A stretch of DNA of 64,000 bases from positions 105,202,350 to 105,266,349 of the forward strand of contig CM060979.1 of the NCBI GenBank assembly GCA_030765065.1, read 5' to 3'. Of the stretch, positions 44,957-55,837 are shown one piece after another (position 1 is the stretch's first letter; each line of letters begins with the position of its first letter). Below the pieces are notes generated by a model. That model had not been told where the DNA came from and did no database searches. It saw only the letters and a program-made list of their open reading frames with translations. This stretch comes from Deroplatys truncata (taxonomy: Eukaryota; Arthropoda; Insecta; Mantodea; Mantidae). The translations under genes and the position numbers were made by a program.

Positions 44957-46203
44957 CGAGGGCAGTCCCAGAAGTACCGTGGTGATGTATAGATAGTGGT
45001 TGTTGTTTCAAACAAATGGCTGTGGTAGAAAATACCAAACCTATAAAGCTTGTCTGAAGTTTGATAATGCTACGTTGTTTAGTAATTGTCTGGCAGCCAT
45101 CATTGGAAATATGGATAAAACCGGTCATCGTTATGATACAATACTTGCATTTGAAAGGTCCTAGTCCAACTAATATTAAAGATGAGCTAGATTCTACTCT
45201 GGGGGAGTCTGCTTCTTCATTTACAACAGTAAAATAGTGGATAGCAGAGTTTAAGCGAAGCCGTAGGAGCTGCCAAGAGGAACATGGCAGTGGTCGACCA
45301 AATGAGGTGACCATGCCAGAAATTGTGAGCAATATGGTATAGGATGACCGTCGACTGAAAGTGCGTGAGCTAGCAGACATCGTAGGCATTTCAAAAAGTA
45401 TTATACATCGCAAACTGACTGAAAATTTAGACATGAGAAAGCTGTGCACAAGATGGGTGCCGCGTTTACTCACAATGGAACAAAAGCAGCATCGTGGGGA
45501 GTTTCAGTCGAGTGTTTAGCGATGTTTTGCTGCAATAAAGCGGAGTTTTTGCGTCGATTCATAACCATGGATAAAACATGGGTCCATCACTTCACATCTA
45601 AGACGAAGGAACAGTCAAAACACTGGATTGAAAGGGGGGAATCGGCAAAGAAGGTGAGACGTTCCATCTGTAAACAAGGTCATAGCGTCAGTTTTTTGAA
45701 ATGTGTGTGGAATAATTTTCATTGATTATCTTCAAAAAGGAAAATCAATCAATGACGAGTATTACGCAAACTTATTGGAGCATTTGAATGATGAAATCAA
45801 GCAAAATGGCCACATTTAGTGGAAAAGAAAATTTTGTTTCATCAAGGCAATGCACCAGTTCACACATCCATTATCGCCATGGCAAAAATCAATGAGTTAA
45901 ACTTCGAATTGATTCCTCATGCAGCCTATTCGCCAGACGTAGCCCCCTCTGATTATTTTCTGTTTCCAAAGTTGAAGAAATGGCTTGGTGGTAAAAGATT
46001 TTCCAACAGTGAAGAGCTGGAGTCTGCAGTTGATGGCTATTTTGCAGAACTTGATGGTTTTCAGTATAAATAGGGTATAGAAACTATTGAACACCGCTGG
46101 GAAAAGTGTATCGAGCTGAAAGGAGACTATGTAGAGAAAAAAGACGTTTTTTCCCAACATTTCTGTGTTTTCTTTGTTAGATGGGGTACTTCTGGGACTA
46201 GGG
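44957..46203 (+). mobile_element. mariner transposon with TA target duplication, 1247 bp
   Basis: The left end CGAGGGCAGTCCCAGAAGTA and right end (read inward) CCCTAGTCCCAGAAGTACC form imperfect inverted termini. TA lies on each side (44955-44956 and 46204-46205). The size is normal for mariner. It sits inside an R1 copy, so it is younger than that copy. Confidence 0.88.
45110..46140 (+). pseudogene. mariner transposase (DD34D), inactivated
   Basis: Ordered mariner landmarks run through three frames: VIQYLHLKGPSPTNIKDELD, then KVRELADIVGISKSIIHRKL (second helix-turn-helix), then LCTRWVPRLLTMEQKQ (interdomain linker), then LRRFITMDKTWVHHFTS (first catalytic Asp), then ILFHQGNAPVHTS, then YSPDVAPSDYFLFPKLKKWL (third Asp). 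The second catalytic residue in HQ-D-NAPVHT is Gly here, with the normal 34-residue spacing to the last Asp. Stops interrupt near 45236, 45340, 45520 and 45725. It is dead through both stops and active-site loss. Confidence 0.85.
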
Positions 46204-46835
46204 TAGTCAAATGCTTTAGACCTGGACGCTATGTTTTGGCCTTAAAATACCCTACTCTTTCCATGACATCGCGAGAAACAACTAAAAATCGTTAGAACTA
46301 AAAGAATGGCTAAGTAATTCGAACTATTAGTAACGCATATCTTAAAATGGAGGTGCCACAAAATAAATACATTTGAAAGAACTTATGTGTTTCAAAGAGA
46401 TCTACATTTTTGTATAGTACGTTTACATCTACCGTTTAATATTTACTAGTTATGCTAGATTATATAAATTTCCTTCCGAGTGAAGAGGGCTTCATAAGCT
46501 ATTTCCAGAAAATACAAGATGTAGAATTTATTTGTCATGTAAATATCTTTAATATATGCTATTTTAATCAAAATCGTTAGAGCCATTTTTGAGAAAGTCA
46601 AACATTTCAAAAAATGTACCATGTAAAGGATAGCTGGGGTGGGGGGATTTTCTTGAAGATGCTTAAACACCAAGCTTGATATTTATCTGACTTCTCCTTT
46701 TTGAGCTATGCTATTCACAGGCACACACATGGACCTTTTTCTAAAAATGCTTTTGGGGGGATTTAGGGGGGCTCAAAACATGTATTCCGATGAAATCTCT
46801 ACCTACTGTGCACATGGAAGAGAAAGTAAAAAATT

Positions 46836-47354
46836 AATGCTAGATACGCCAATGTAATTTACTTTTATCTTGCAACTAAACAAGGACAATAGTCATATCT
46901 CGTAGTAATATAAACATTTGACAATGAGAGGAGTCCATATTCTGATTTCTTCTTATAGCAAATAGACAAATTTCAAAAGTTTCTGTTACTACGAGACCTC
47001 AATATTTAACTGAATTACCTCAGATAGTATAAAAGGTTACCTGTACTGCTATCACTGGATACGTTTTCTTTCACGACCCATCACACACGGCCACCAAACA
47101 ACTTGTCACTGCTTGTTTACCAGCTCACTTAAAGTCACAGAAACATTTTGACTCCCGAAACCCCTAAAATATTGCATACCGCAGAAAATGCATAAGTCTA
47201 ACAGTATTAGGTGTGTGGAGCTGTTTTCTGCCCGCAAATTACTCGCGAATTTTTGCAACTTTCCCGTTGATTAAAGTGTTTACCTTTATTCGCGAGAAAA
47301 AGGGGAAAGATAAATAAAACTTTGGAAACATGTATACAATTTAACTATTAAAAA
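46836..47354. other. Gene-free stretch
   Basis: Nothing recognised. Confidence 0.45.
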
Positions 47355-48043
47355 TCTGATGTGTTACACTCACATGACTTTTATACTCTTGTACAAACTA
47401 TTTTTACACACACTTATTCTCCACATGCTTCATGTTAATCGAGATGTTACTCTTATTGCTAATTTTCTTGTAGATGCAAGGCGAATTGGTAGGCTTTAAG
47501 CGATAGTCAAATACTTTAAGAGCTGTTTGCTATGTCGAGTATTCCATTCTCTTTACATTACCAGGACAAAAAAATGAATAACGAATTCCCATTTGAGAAA
47601 AAGTATAAGTATTGAAAATTTAAGGGAATAACAAGCAATATCTCGAAAATGGTTCACTCAACAACAAAAAATGTATATAACATAAATTGTGTATTTTAAC
47701 GCGATCTACATTTTTGTATAGTAAAATTTTGTCTATCTCTTATGGTTTACCAGTTATGCAAAACTCGTTCAAAATGAAGAATACTTCTGGAGACATTTCC
47801 AGAAAATTCGAGATATACATTTTATTTGTCATGAAAGTATCTTAAATATATGATATTTTAATCAAAATCGTTAGAGCCGTTTTTGAAAAAATAAAAATGT
47901 TCGAAAAATGTTCCATGTAAAGGGTAATCTGTGGTGGGCTGATTTTCTTGAAAACCTTCGTGTCGCATCTATGGAAGATATTGAATCTAAATACCAAGTT
48001 TGATGTTTATCCGACTGTTCGTTTCTGAGTTATGCTGTTCGCA

Positions 48044-48096
<53 letters not shown>

Positions 48097-48233
48097 ACAC
48101 TCGGACATGTTTTCTAAAATACTTTTTTTTTATTCAGGAGGCCTCAAAACATGTATTTCCGGTGAAATCTCGGTATCGAATTTTTGAGTGGAATGCAATG
48201 CTTCCCCTACTTACTATACGTAGTAGAGAAAGT
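47355..48233 (-). repeat. R1 repeat, complete minus-sense copy
   Basis: It starts TCTGATGTGTTACACTCACA and ends TACGTAGTAGAGAAAGT, flanked by A5 runs on both sides. Confidence 0.8.
48044..48101. repeat. (CA)n microsatellite inside R1
   Basis: About 25 CA units with two GA-type interruptions at the fixed R1 microsatellite position. Confidence 0.95.
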
Positions 48234-48698
48234 AAAAATTACGAATCGACGTGAGCTTCAAGATGATTTCAGAATGCTTCTAAGCGCTTTAAAGGTGACC
48301 CAAAACGACCAAGTTATGGATGTGGTACGTGCATTCATTGGCAGAAATCGGCAAACTTTGTTTTCGTTTACAAGCCACTCTGTCGCTTGCTTGATCTGGC
48401 AGTAAGATCCAATGGTCATTGTAATGGACGTTGTGTCGCTAAAACCGTCTTCGTGTGAGTTCACAATTTTATTATGGTATCATTGCACTTGTGTGAGCTG
48501 GTAGTACGGGTTACATGCAGTCTCAGCTCACAAGAAGCTTCAGATAACGAGTGAAGTCAAGGTTGTTGCTACTCTCTATCGTCGTTAAAACTGTCTTGTT
48601 ATGCGTTTATTGTACATTTGTGGGACCTGGCGGTACGCGTTATACGTACACTCGGTGGATATGAATCTTAACGCCTTCTTAAATGCTGAGCCTTATTC
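48234..48698 (+). other. Short unknown frame and an imperfect direct repeat
   Basis: 48239-48402 is open and reads TNRRELQDDFRMLLSALK and then VMDVVRAFIGRNRQTLFSF, compositionally protein-like but not recognised. Two related segments, from about 48437 (TCGCTAAAACCGTCTT) and about 48583 (TCGTTAAAACTGTCTT), continue similarly (GAGCTGGTAGTACGGGTTA versus GACCTGGCGGTACGCGTTA), giving an imperfect direct repeat about 145-150 bp apart. Confidence 0.4.
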
Positions 48699-49637
48699 TG
48701 TGGCAGTATTTTATATCACAACAATGTAAATGCCAGAGTGATTATAGTGTAAATAAGTATTATTGTATGACATTGATTTGAGATGTTTGTTAATTATATG
48801 CATTGTTAGGAAATAAGTTTACACGGCCTCACTGAAACTGACAATTAGAGCGGGCAACAATGAGCGAGGGGGTGAGTTGTTTATTAATCAGAAGAGGCAA
48901 GCAAATGACGTTAGAGTAGCGCGCTTTTCTGTAGAAATGGAGGGAATATTTTCCCTAGAGCATTTGTGTTCGTAATTTTGATTGGATATAAATATAGACG
49001 CTAATGTTAGCGCGTTTTATTAACCAATAGCAGCTCTGGTAAAATGTTTAGGCATATTGGGATGAGGGAGTATAAATTCCGTGCCAGAGACGGGTAACGC
49101 GCAGTTTGACAGAATAAGTCACAAGGCAAACGTCGCTCAGTCCAACAGAAGGATTCGCGGGTAATACGTCGTTCAATCCAACAGAATCATACAAAGGTTA
49201 TACGTCGCTCAGTTCAACAGAAGTATTCGCAGGTTATACGTCGCACAGTTTAAGAGAATTATTCACGCGTTATACGTCCCGCAATTCTACAAAATCTCTC
49301 GCGTTGTAAAGTTAGTTTTAAATGTGAAATACGCGAATTAATAATGTGCAGCAAATAAGTGATTATAGTGATATTAGAAAATATAACAGTTTCAGTCTGG
49401 CGTGTATCAAGAATCAATATGTGAAATTAATTAATTGTGACGGTAATAAAAGTGTAAAAACAAATTCTTTTATCAGTGTTATGTTTCAGTAATAAATCCT
49501 TTCCGTTTACACACCCTGTTTAAGAGATATACTCGACCGAGTAATAATAGCTAGCCGGAGGACAAAGAACCCAAATTTAAAAATAGTAATACAATAACTG
49601 GCGCTCAGCAATAAAGATAACACGAATTACTGCGACA
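48699..49637 (+). mobile_element. 5' LTR, plus sense, followed by a primer site
   Basis: It starts TGTGGCAGTATTTTATATCA and ends ATTACTGCGACA. The TATA box is GAGTATAAATTCC (TATAAA at 49071) and AATAAA lies at about 49445. The block AATAGCTAGCCGGAGGACAAA (near 49546) is shared with the other LTRs. Only about 45 bases of interior follow before R1 sequence begins at about 49690, so nearly all of the element body is lost. Confidence 0.8.
49097..49310 (+). repeat. 36-bp tandem repeat within the LTR
   Basis: Units begin ACGTCGCTCAGTCC-like at 49130, 49166, 49202, 49238 and 49274 (exact 36-bp period), with a diverged unit from 49097. They lie just downstream of the TATA box, so they would be in the 5' transcribed region. 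Confidence 0.85.
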
Positions 49638-49640
49638 AAT

Positions 49641-49659
49641 TGGCTCCCATACGTGGGGC
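49641..49659 (+). promoter_or_regulatory. Primer-binding-like site
   Basis: TGGCTCCCATACGTGGGGC begins 3 nt (AAT) after the LTR end. It resembles the tRNA-Lys site of the gag-only element with one substitution and one inserted base, so either the primer is a different tRNA or the site has drifted. Confidence 0.6.
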
Positions 49660-49689
49660 AGATAAACATGTAGCATCTTCCAACTACAA

Positions 49690-50233
49690 AAAAAAATATT
49701 CTACTTCAATTCTAAGCGTTTTAATCTAATTGTGTGCTTTAACGAGATCTAGACCTTTTTTAATAAGATTTTTTCTATCTCTTACGCTTTACCAGTTATG
49801 CAAAAGTCATTAAGAATGAAGAGTACTTTAGAGGTTATTCCCAGACAATTCAGAAATACGTTTCTTTTGTCAGTCAAATATCTTAAACATGCATATCAAT
49901 CAAAATCGTTAGAGCCATTTTTTTAAAAAAATAAAAATTTTCGAAAAACCTCCATGTAAAGGGTAGTTGTGTTTAGAAGGGGGGTTCCTTGAAAATCTTC
50001 GTGTCGCATCCTTGGAAGGTGCTGAAATTAAATACCAAGTTTGGTATTTAACCGACTTTTCATTTATGAGTATCTATTCATAGACACAAGGACCTTTTTC
50101 TAAACATGCTTTTTGGATTCAGGTGACCTCAATACGTGTACTTCCAGTGAAATACCGGTATAGAATTTCTGGGTGAATTGCGATACCTACTTCCTCTATT
50201 TACAATACGTAAGCTAGTAAGAAAGTAAAAATA
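49690..50233 (-). repeat. R1 partial minus-sense copy
   Basis: It begins in an A-run right after the LTR interior and ends GAAAGTAAAAA. The 5' third is missing. Confidence 0.65.
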
Positions 50234-50533
50234 TACAGTTCTTTAAAACACAATTTATTTCAAATAAGTTTTTGTGGCATAAACCATTTCCGAAATATTT
50301 GTTATTAATGGTTCGAACTGTTCAATACTTTGCCATACTTTAAAAGTCATTTAGATTTTCAATTGTTTCTCGCAATGTCATAGAAGGAGTATGACATTTT
50401 AAGGTTAGCATATAGCGTCCAGTTCTTAAACATTTGACTGTCGCTGTTCCCTTTTTATCTATAATGAAATGTGTAATGTAAGCTATATGTGTAAAGGTTT
50501 ATCTGAATTAGAATGAAGTAGATAGAAAAAAAA

Positions 50534-51373
50534 TCTGACGTGTTACACTCACATGACTTTCTCTACTCTTGTACAAACTATTTTTACAAATGCTTATTCT
50601 CCATATGCTTCATGTTAATCGAGATGTTAATCTTATTGCTAATTTTCTTGTAGATGCAAGGGGAATATGGTAGTATTTAAGCGATAGTCAAATCTTTTAA
50701 GAGGTGGTTGCTATGTGGCGCACTCCATTCTCTTTGTATGTCCAGGACATAAAAAAATGAATAACGAATTCCCATTTGAGAAAAAGTATTGGAAAATTTA
50801 AGGGAATAACAAGCAATATCTCGAAAATGGTTCACTCAACAAAAAAAAATGTATATGAACATAAATTGTGTATTTTAACGCGTTCTACATTTTTTGTAGT
50901 AAAATTTTGTCTATCTCTTATGGTTTACCAGTTATGCAAAAGTCGTTCACAATGAAGAATATTTCTGGAGACATTCCCAGAAAATTCGAGATATACATTT
51001 CATTTGTCATGATAATATCTTAAACATATGATATTTTAATCAAAATCGTTAGAGCCTTTTTGAGAAAATTAAAATTTTCGAAAAATATTCCAAGTAAAGG
51101 GTAATCTAGGATGGGGGTATTTTCTTGAAAACCTTCGTGTCGCATCTCTGGAAGATACTGAACCTAAATACCAAGTTTTGTGTTTATCCGACTGTTCGTT
51201 TCTGAGTTATGCTGTGAGACACGGACACACAGACACACATACGGACATGTTTCCAGAAATACTTTTTTTGGATTCAGGGGGCCTCAAAAGATATATTTCC
51301 GGTGAAATCTCGGTATCGAATTTTTGGGTGGAATACAATACCTCCCCTACTTACTATATGTAGCAGAGAAAGT
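50534..51373 (-). repeat. R1 complete copy, first unit of a nested dimer
   Basis: It starts TCTGACGTGTTACACTCACA and ends TATGTAGCAGAGAAAGT. Confidence 0.75.
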
Positions 51374-51854
51374 AAAAATGAATAACGAATTCCCATTTGA
51401 GAAAAAGCATTGGAAAATTTAAGGGAATAACAAGCAATATCTCGAAAATGGTTCACTAACCAAAACATGTGTATGATATAAATTGTGTATTTTAACGCGT
51501 TCTACATTTTTTGTGTAGTAAAATTTTGTCTATCTCTTATGGTTTAGCAGTTATGCAAAAGTCGGTCACAATGAAGAATATTTCTGGAGACATTCCCAGA
51601 AAATTCGAGATATACATTTCATTTGTCATGAAGGTATCTTAAACATACGATATTTTAATCAAAATCGTTGGAGCCATTTTTGAGAAAATTAAAATTTTCG
51701 AAAAATATTCCAAGTAAAGGGTAATCTGGGATGAGGGAATTTTCTTGAAAACCTTTGTGTCGCATCTCTGGAAGATACTGAACCTGATTACCAAGTTTGG
51801 TGTTTATCCGACTTTTCGTTTCTGAGTTATGCTGAGTTCACAGACACACAGACA

Positions 51855-51898
<44 letters not shown>

Positions 51899-52036
51899 AC
51901 ACACACGGACATGTTTCCAAAAATGCTTTTTTTGATTCAGGGGGTCTCAAAACATATATTTCCGGTGAAATCTCGGTATCGAATTTTTGGGTGGAATACA
52001 ATACTTCCCCTACTTACTATACGTAGTAGAGAAAGT
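51374..52036 (-). repeat. R1 half copy, second unit of a nested dimer
   Basis: It begins at the internal A-run phrase AAAAATGAATAACGAATTCC and ends AGTAGAGAAAGT. It contains a (CA)n tract at about 51855-51896. Confidence 0.75.
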
Positions 52037-52125
52037 AAAAAAAAGCCTTTCGTAAGAATATTTTGTACACACAGCAATTAACGTGTAAGGCAGAAGGTCG
52101 TATGAATGTAACGAATCAGATTTTT

Positions 52126-52567
52126 CTGTAATCACTTGTTTAATTTTCAAGTGTAAGGCTTTAGTTGGGTTTCCTTCGATATTGCCTTGGAAGGTCGTTA
52201 CCCCACTCCTGCCACGTTCACCAAGCATTGATAAGAAGCTAAACACAAATTGGATAGATGAGGAATACCTTGGCCTGGTTGAGACGACGGTCATGCGGGT
52301 AGAGGGAAAGCAGGGGCAGCCAGTCGGGCGCCGGATGACGTGTTCATATGAGTCACATGGAGGAGATCCCCATCGGCCGCTTGGCTGCCAATTGGTCACA
52401 TATGGCGCATGCTATAACACCCGAGAACATAATATGTTTCAGAGTGTGTTCTGCCTTGGTTGCAACCGGTAGAGGCTGCTAGGTGTCGAACCAACTTACT
52501 AATAACACTGCTTGTTCTTGAACAGATTTCTCAGTAAGATGCATAGCATGATGTAAAATTACCACAC
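52126..52567. other. GC-richer unknown segment
   Basis: It lies between R1 copies and is compositionally distinct (52180-52480). A minus-strand open frame (52399-52010) reads SGRWGSPPCDSYEHVIRR and then MLGERGRSGVTTFQGN. I have an impression of similar predicted peptides from cockroaches and termites, but cannot verify it. It is probably a dispersed repeat. Confidence 0.4.
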
Positions 52568-54262
52568 TTTGTACTTTCTCTTCTAAGTATAGTAAGTAGG
52601 TGAAGCATTGTATTCCACCCAAACATTCGATGTCGAGATTTCACCGGAAATATGTTTTGAGATCCCCTGAACCCTCCAAATCACTTTTAGAAAATGATCC
52701 GTGTGTTTGTATGTGAACAGCATAACTCAAAAAATGAAAAACCGGATAAATACAAAACTTGGGGTTTAAGTTCAATATCTTCCAAAGATGTGACACGAAG
52801 ATTTTCAAGAAAATCCTTCCACCCAACTACCCTTTACTCAAAATTTTTTATTTTTAAAAAAAACAGTTCTAATTATTTTGATTAAAGTGCCATATATTAA
52901 AGATATTTACATGATAAATAAAATGTAGGTATATCTTGAGTTTTCTAGGAGTAGCCTGTGAAGTCTTCATTCGGAAGGAATTTTGTATAATCTTGTATAA
53001 CCGGCAAACCTTAAGCGAGGGTGAAAACGTACTAAAAAAAATCTGATGTGTTACACCCACATCACTTTCTCCACTCTTGTAAAACTATTTTTACAGACGC
53101 TTATTCTCCATCTACTTCATGTTAATCGAGATATCGCAATGTTAATCCTATTGCTAATTTTCTTGTAGATACAAGGGGAATATGGTAGGCTTTAAGCGAT
53201 AGTCAAATATTTTAAGAGCTGGTTGCTATGTCGAGTATTCCATTCTCTTTGCATTACCAGGACAAAAAAAATGAATAATGAATTCCCATTTGAGAAAAAG
53301 TATAAGTATTGGAAAATTTAAGGAATAACAAGCAATATCTCGAAAATAGTCACTCAACAACAAAAATGTATATGACATAAATTGTGTATTTTAACGCGAT
53401 CTACTTTTTTGTGTAGTAAAATTTTGTCTATCTCTTATGGTTTACGAATTATGCAAAAGTCGTTCACAATGAAGAATACTTTTGGAGAGATTCCCAGAAT
53501 ATTCAAGATATACATTTTATTTGTCATGAAAGTATCTTAAATATATAATATTTTAATTAAGATCGTTAGAGCTATTTTGAGAAAATTAAAATTTTCGAAA
53601 AATGTTCCATGTAAAGGGTAATCTGGGGTGGGGGGATTTTCTTGAAAATCTTCGTGTTGTATCTCTGGAAGATACTGAACCTAAATACCAAGTTTGGTGT
53701 TTATCCGACTGTTCGTTTCTGAGTAATGCTGTTCACAGACACAGACACACACACACACAGACATGTTTCCAAAAATGCTTTTTTGGATTCTGGGGGCCTC
53801 AAAACATATATTTCCGGTGAAATCTCGGTATTGAATTTTTGGGTGGAATACAATAATTCCCCTACTTACTATACGTAGTAGAGAAAATAAAAATGTAGAC
53901 CTCTTTAAAGCACACAATTTATGTCAAATAACCTTTTTTTGTGGTATCAGCCATTTCCGAGATATCCGTTACCAATAGTTCTAATTGTTACGTATTTAGC
54001 TATTCTTTTAAAGTCCTGTCGATTGCCACTGCTTCTCGCGATGTCATGAAAAGGGTATGGACTTTTAAGGCGTTCAGTTCTAAACCATGTGACTAGCTCT
54101 ATTTTCTAGTGTCTATAACGAAAAGTGTAATGCAGCTATTTCCGAAAAGGTTTATCTCAATTAAAATGAAGTAGATAGGAAAATAAACTTTCGTAAGAAT
54201 AATTTGTATGCCCACTAATAAGGGATAGAGGGTGGAGAAAGCAATGTGAATGTATGTATATT
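52568..54262 (+). repeat. R1 plus-sense copy interrupted by a reverse R1 copy
   Basis: It starts GTACTTTCTCTTCTAAGTAT and runs to GAAAACGTACTAAAAAAA (53041). It resumes at 53889 with AAAAATGTAGACCTCTTTAA and ends near 54262 as the second subfamily. The break is in the A-run of R1's ACACAAAAAATGTAGATCT. Confidence 0.75.
53042..53888 (-). repeat. R1 complete copy nested in another R1
   Basis: It starts TCTGATGTGTTACACCCACA and ends TACGTAGTAGAGAAAAT, 847 bp, with a short CA tract at 53739-53760. Confidence 0.8.
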
Positions 54263-54804
54263 TCTCCTTTGTGTTTTTCGTAAGGCTAAGTAATGGAAGC
54301 TATGTTTAATTCACAATAAAGTCTTGAGTTAGATCATATCAATCTACAAAAATGAAGTTCAAGAGTTAAAATGCACAAAATGTGTAAAAGTGAAACAGAG
54401 GATATGTTTTGGCAGTAAGTATTTACTGTGAGCTGTCGGATGTCTCATCTTTATTGAATGTGCTACTTAATGCATGCCTCAATTAGCTTATTCAGACATA
54501 TACTCTCTTGTGGTATCCATTTTTTCGGGATGATTCAGTAATCCACCCTCTGGCACAGGCCTATAAATAAGTACACGAGTAAACAGAGGTAATAATAATT
54601 CCTTATACATGTCGGATACACAGGGTGGACCATTTAAGTTAAAACTGCACAATGTCTCCAAAACTAAGTGGTGTAGAAAGAAATGTCTTGAATAAAAGTT
54701 GCTTGATATTATGGGAGAAAGTAAATGCCATTGTTTGTTTGGAAGACGTTGTGATGGTCATTTTAGGACCATACAAAACGTAGGTTCCATTTAAATTGAT
54801 CCTA
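54263..54804. other. Gene-free stretch with a possible transposon end
   Basis: TACACAGGGTGGACCATTTA at 54618 resembles a Tc1/mariner-type terminus (ACAGGGTGG...), but no partner end or transposase was found before R1 sequence starts at about 54805. Confidence 0.35.
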
Positions 54805-55137
54805 TGTATGGTATTTTAATCAAAATCTTTAGAGCCATTTTTAGAAAATCAAAATTTTCGAAAAATGCTCCATTTAAAGCGTAGTTGCAGTGGAGGGATT
54901 TTCTTGAAGATCTTCGTGTCGCATCCTTGGAAGGTACTGAACTCAAATACCAAGTTTGATATTTATCCAACTCATTTTTGAGTTATGATGTTCACACATA
55001 CGGACATGTTTCCAAGAATGCTTTTTTTGGATTAAGGGAACCACAAACATGTATTTGTAATGAAATCTCGGTATCGAATTTTTAGATATATTGCAATAGC
55101 TTCTCCACCTACTATGTAAATGGTAGAGAAAGTAAAA
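54805..55137 (-). repeat. R1 partial minus-sense copy
   Basis: It holds TATGGTATTTTAATCAAAATC through GGTAGAGAAAGTAAAAAAG; only the distal third is present. Confidence 0.6.
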
Positions 55138-55837
55138 AAGTAGCGAAACAATATCAGGTTTGGCTTTTTGGTTTATGCAATATTTAATTTTACGCAGTGA
55201 TTTTGCTTTTTAGTTTCGGTGCAATTTGAAGCACGGTGCCGATGTTCTTATTGAAGTTACACTTCATTTTTCTCAAACGTTTTCCTGCATTTTTCAGTGT
55301 TTCAAAAGATACAAGTACAATAATATTCGATCAAATTAACTTGACATTTTTAGACTTAAGGTACTGGGTCGTATGCACATATTTTAAAATCCTTCATTAA
55401 AATACTTTCATTTATAGGAATAAACTTAAAACGTTTATTTACATAAGTATAAACACTTTTCTCCTCAAAACCTAATTGTAATTTTACAAAACTTACTCCT
55501 GAGTTTATTTGTACTTGGCTTTTAAATTTAAGATGCACTAAGGCTTCTGGAACCTGGAGAATTTAGTTATAGCCTCAATATTCCAGTAAACTATAAAAAA
55601 TGCTAGCATCCCGCAAAATAACTTACACAGCTGATTGAAATGTAGTATAGAGTGTTTAGATTACACAGTACAATTACAAACATGTTTGTTAGTCGAAAAT
55701 ATTGCGTTTTAAAATTCCTATCGAACAGAGCATAGGCACTGAGAAGAGCTAATTTTAAGCTTACTTTACTCGTATCATGCTGACTAGAAAACATACATCG
55801 TGTGTTTCTTTTGTTTCCCTCTCCTTTGTGCATGTTA
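55138..55837. other. Gene-free stretch
   Basis: Nothing recognised. Confidence 0.45.

Larger units (their letters stand above)
44835..46835 (-). repeat. R1 minus-sense copy (second subfamily) interrupted by mariner
   Basis: R1 runs 44835-44954 (TTACATTCACATGAATTTCT through ATCTACTTCATTTTAATCGA) and resumes after the mariner at 46206 (GTCAAATGCTTTAGACC) to about 46830 (GAGAAAGTAAAAA). Confidence 0.7.
50234..52125 (+). repeat. R1 plus-sense copy interrupted by an R1 dimer
   Basis: Second-subfamily R1 runs 50234-50528, ending at ATGAAGTAGATAGAAAAA. It resumes at about 52037 with AAAAAAAGCCTTTCGTAAGA and ends GTAACGAATCAGATTTTT at 52125. The uninterrupted R1 phrase AGATAGAAAAATAAACTTTCGTAAG is known from 54175-54195 in this window, which proves the break. 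Confidence 0.75.

Noticed and set aside
44922..45473. 183-residue minus-strand open frame
   Set aside because: It lies antisense to the mariner transposase and crosses the transposon end, so it is a shadow of that element.
52010..52399. 129-residue open frame as a real gene
   Set aside because: It starts and ends in repeat sequence, has no recognised domain, and shows the composition of a chance frame in a GC-richer repeat.
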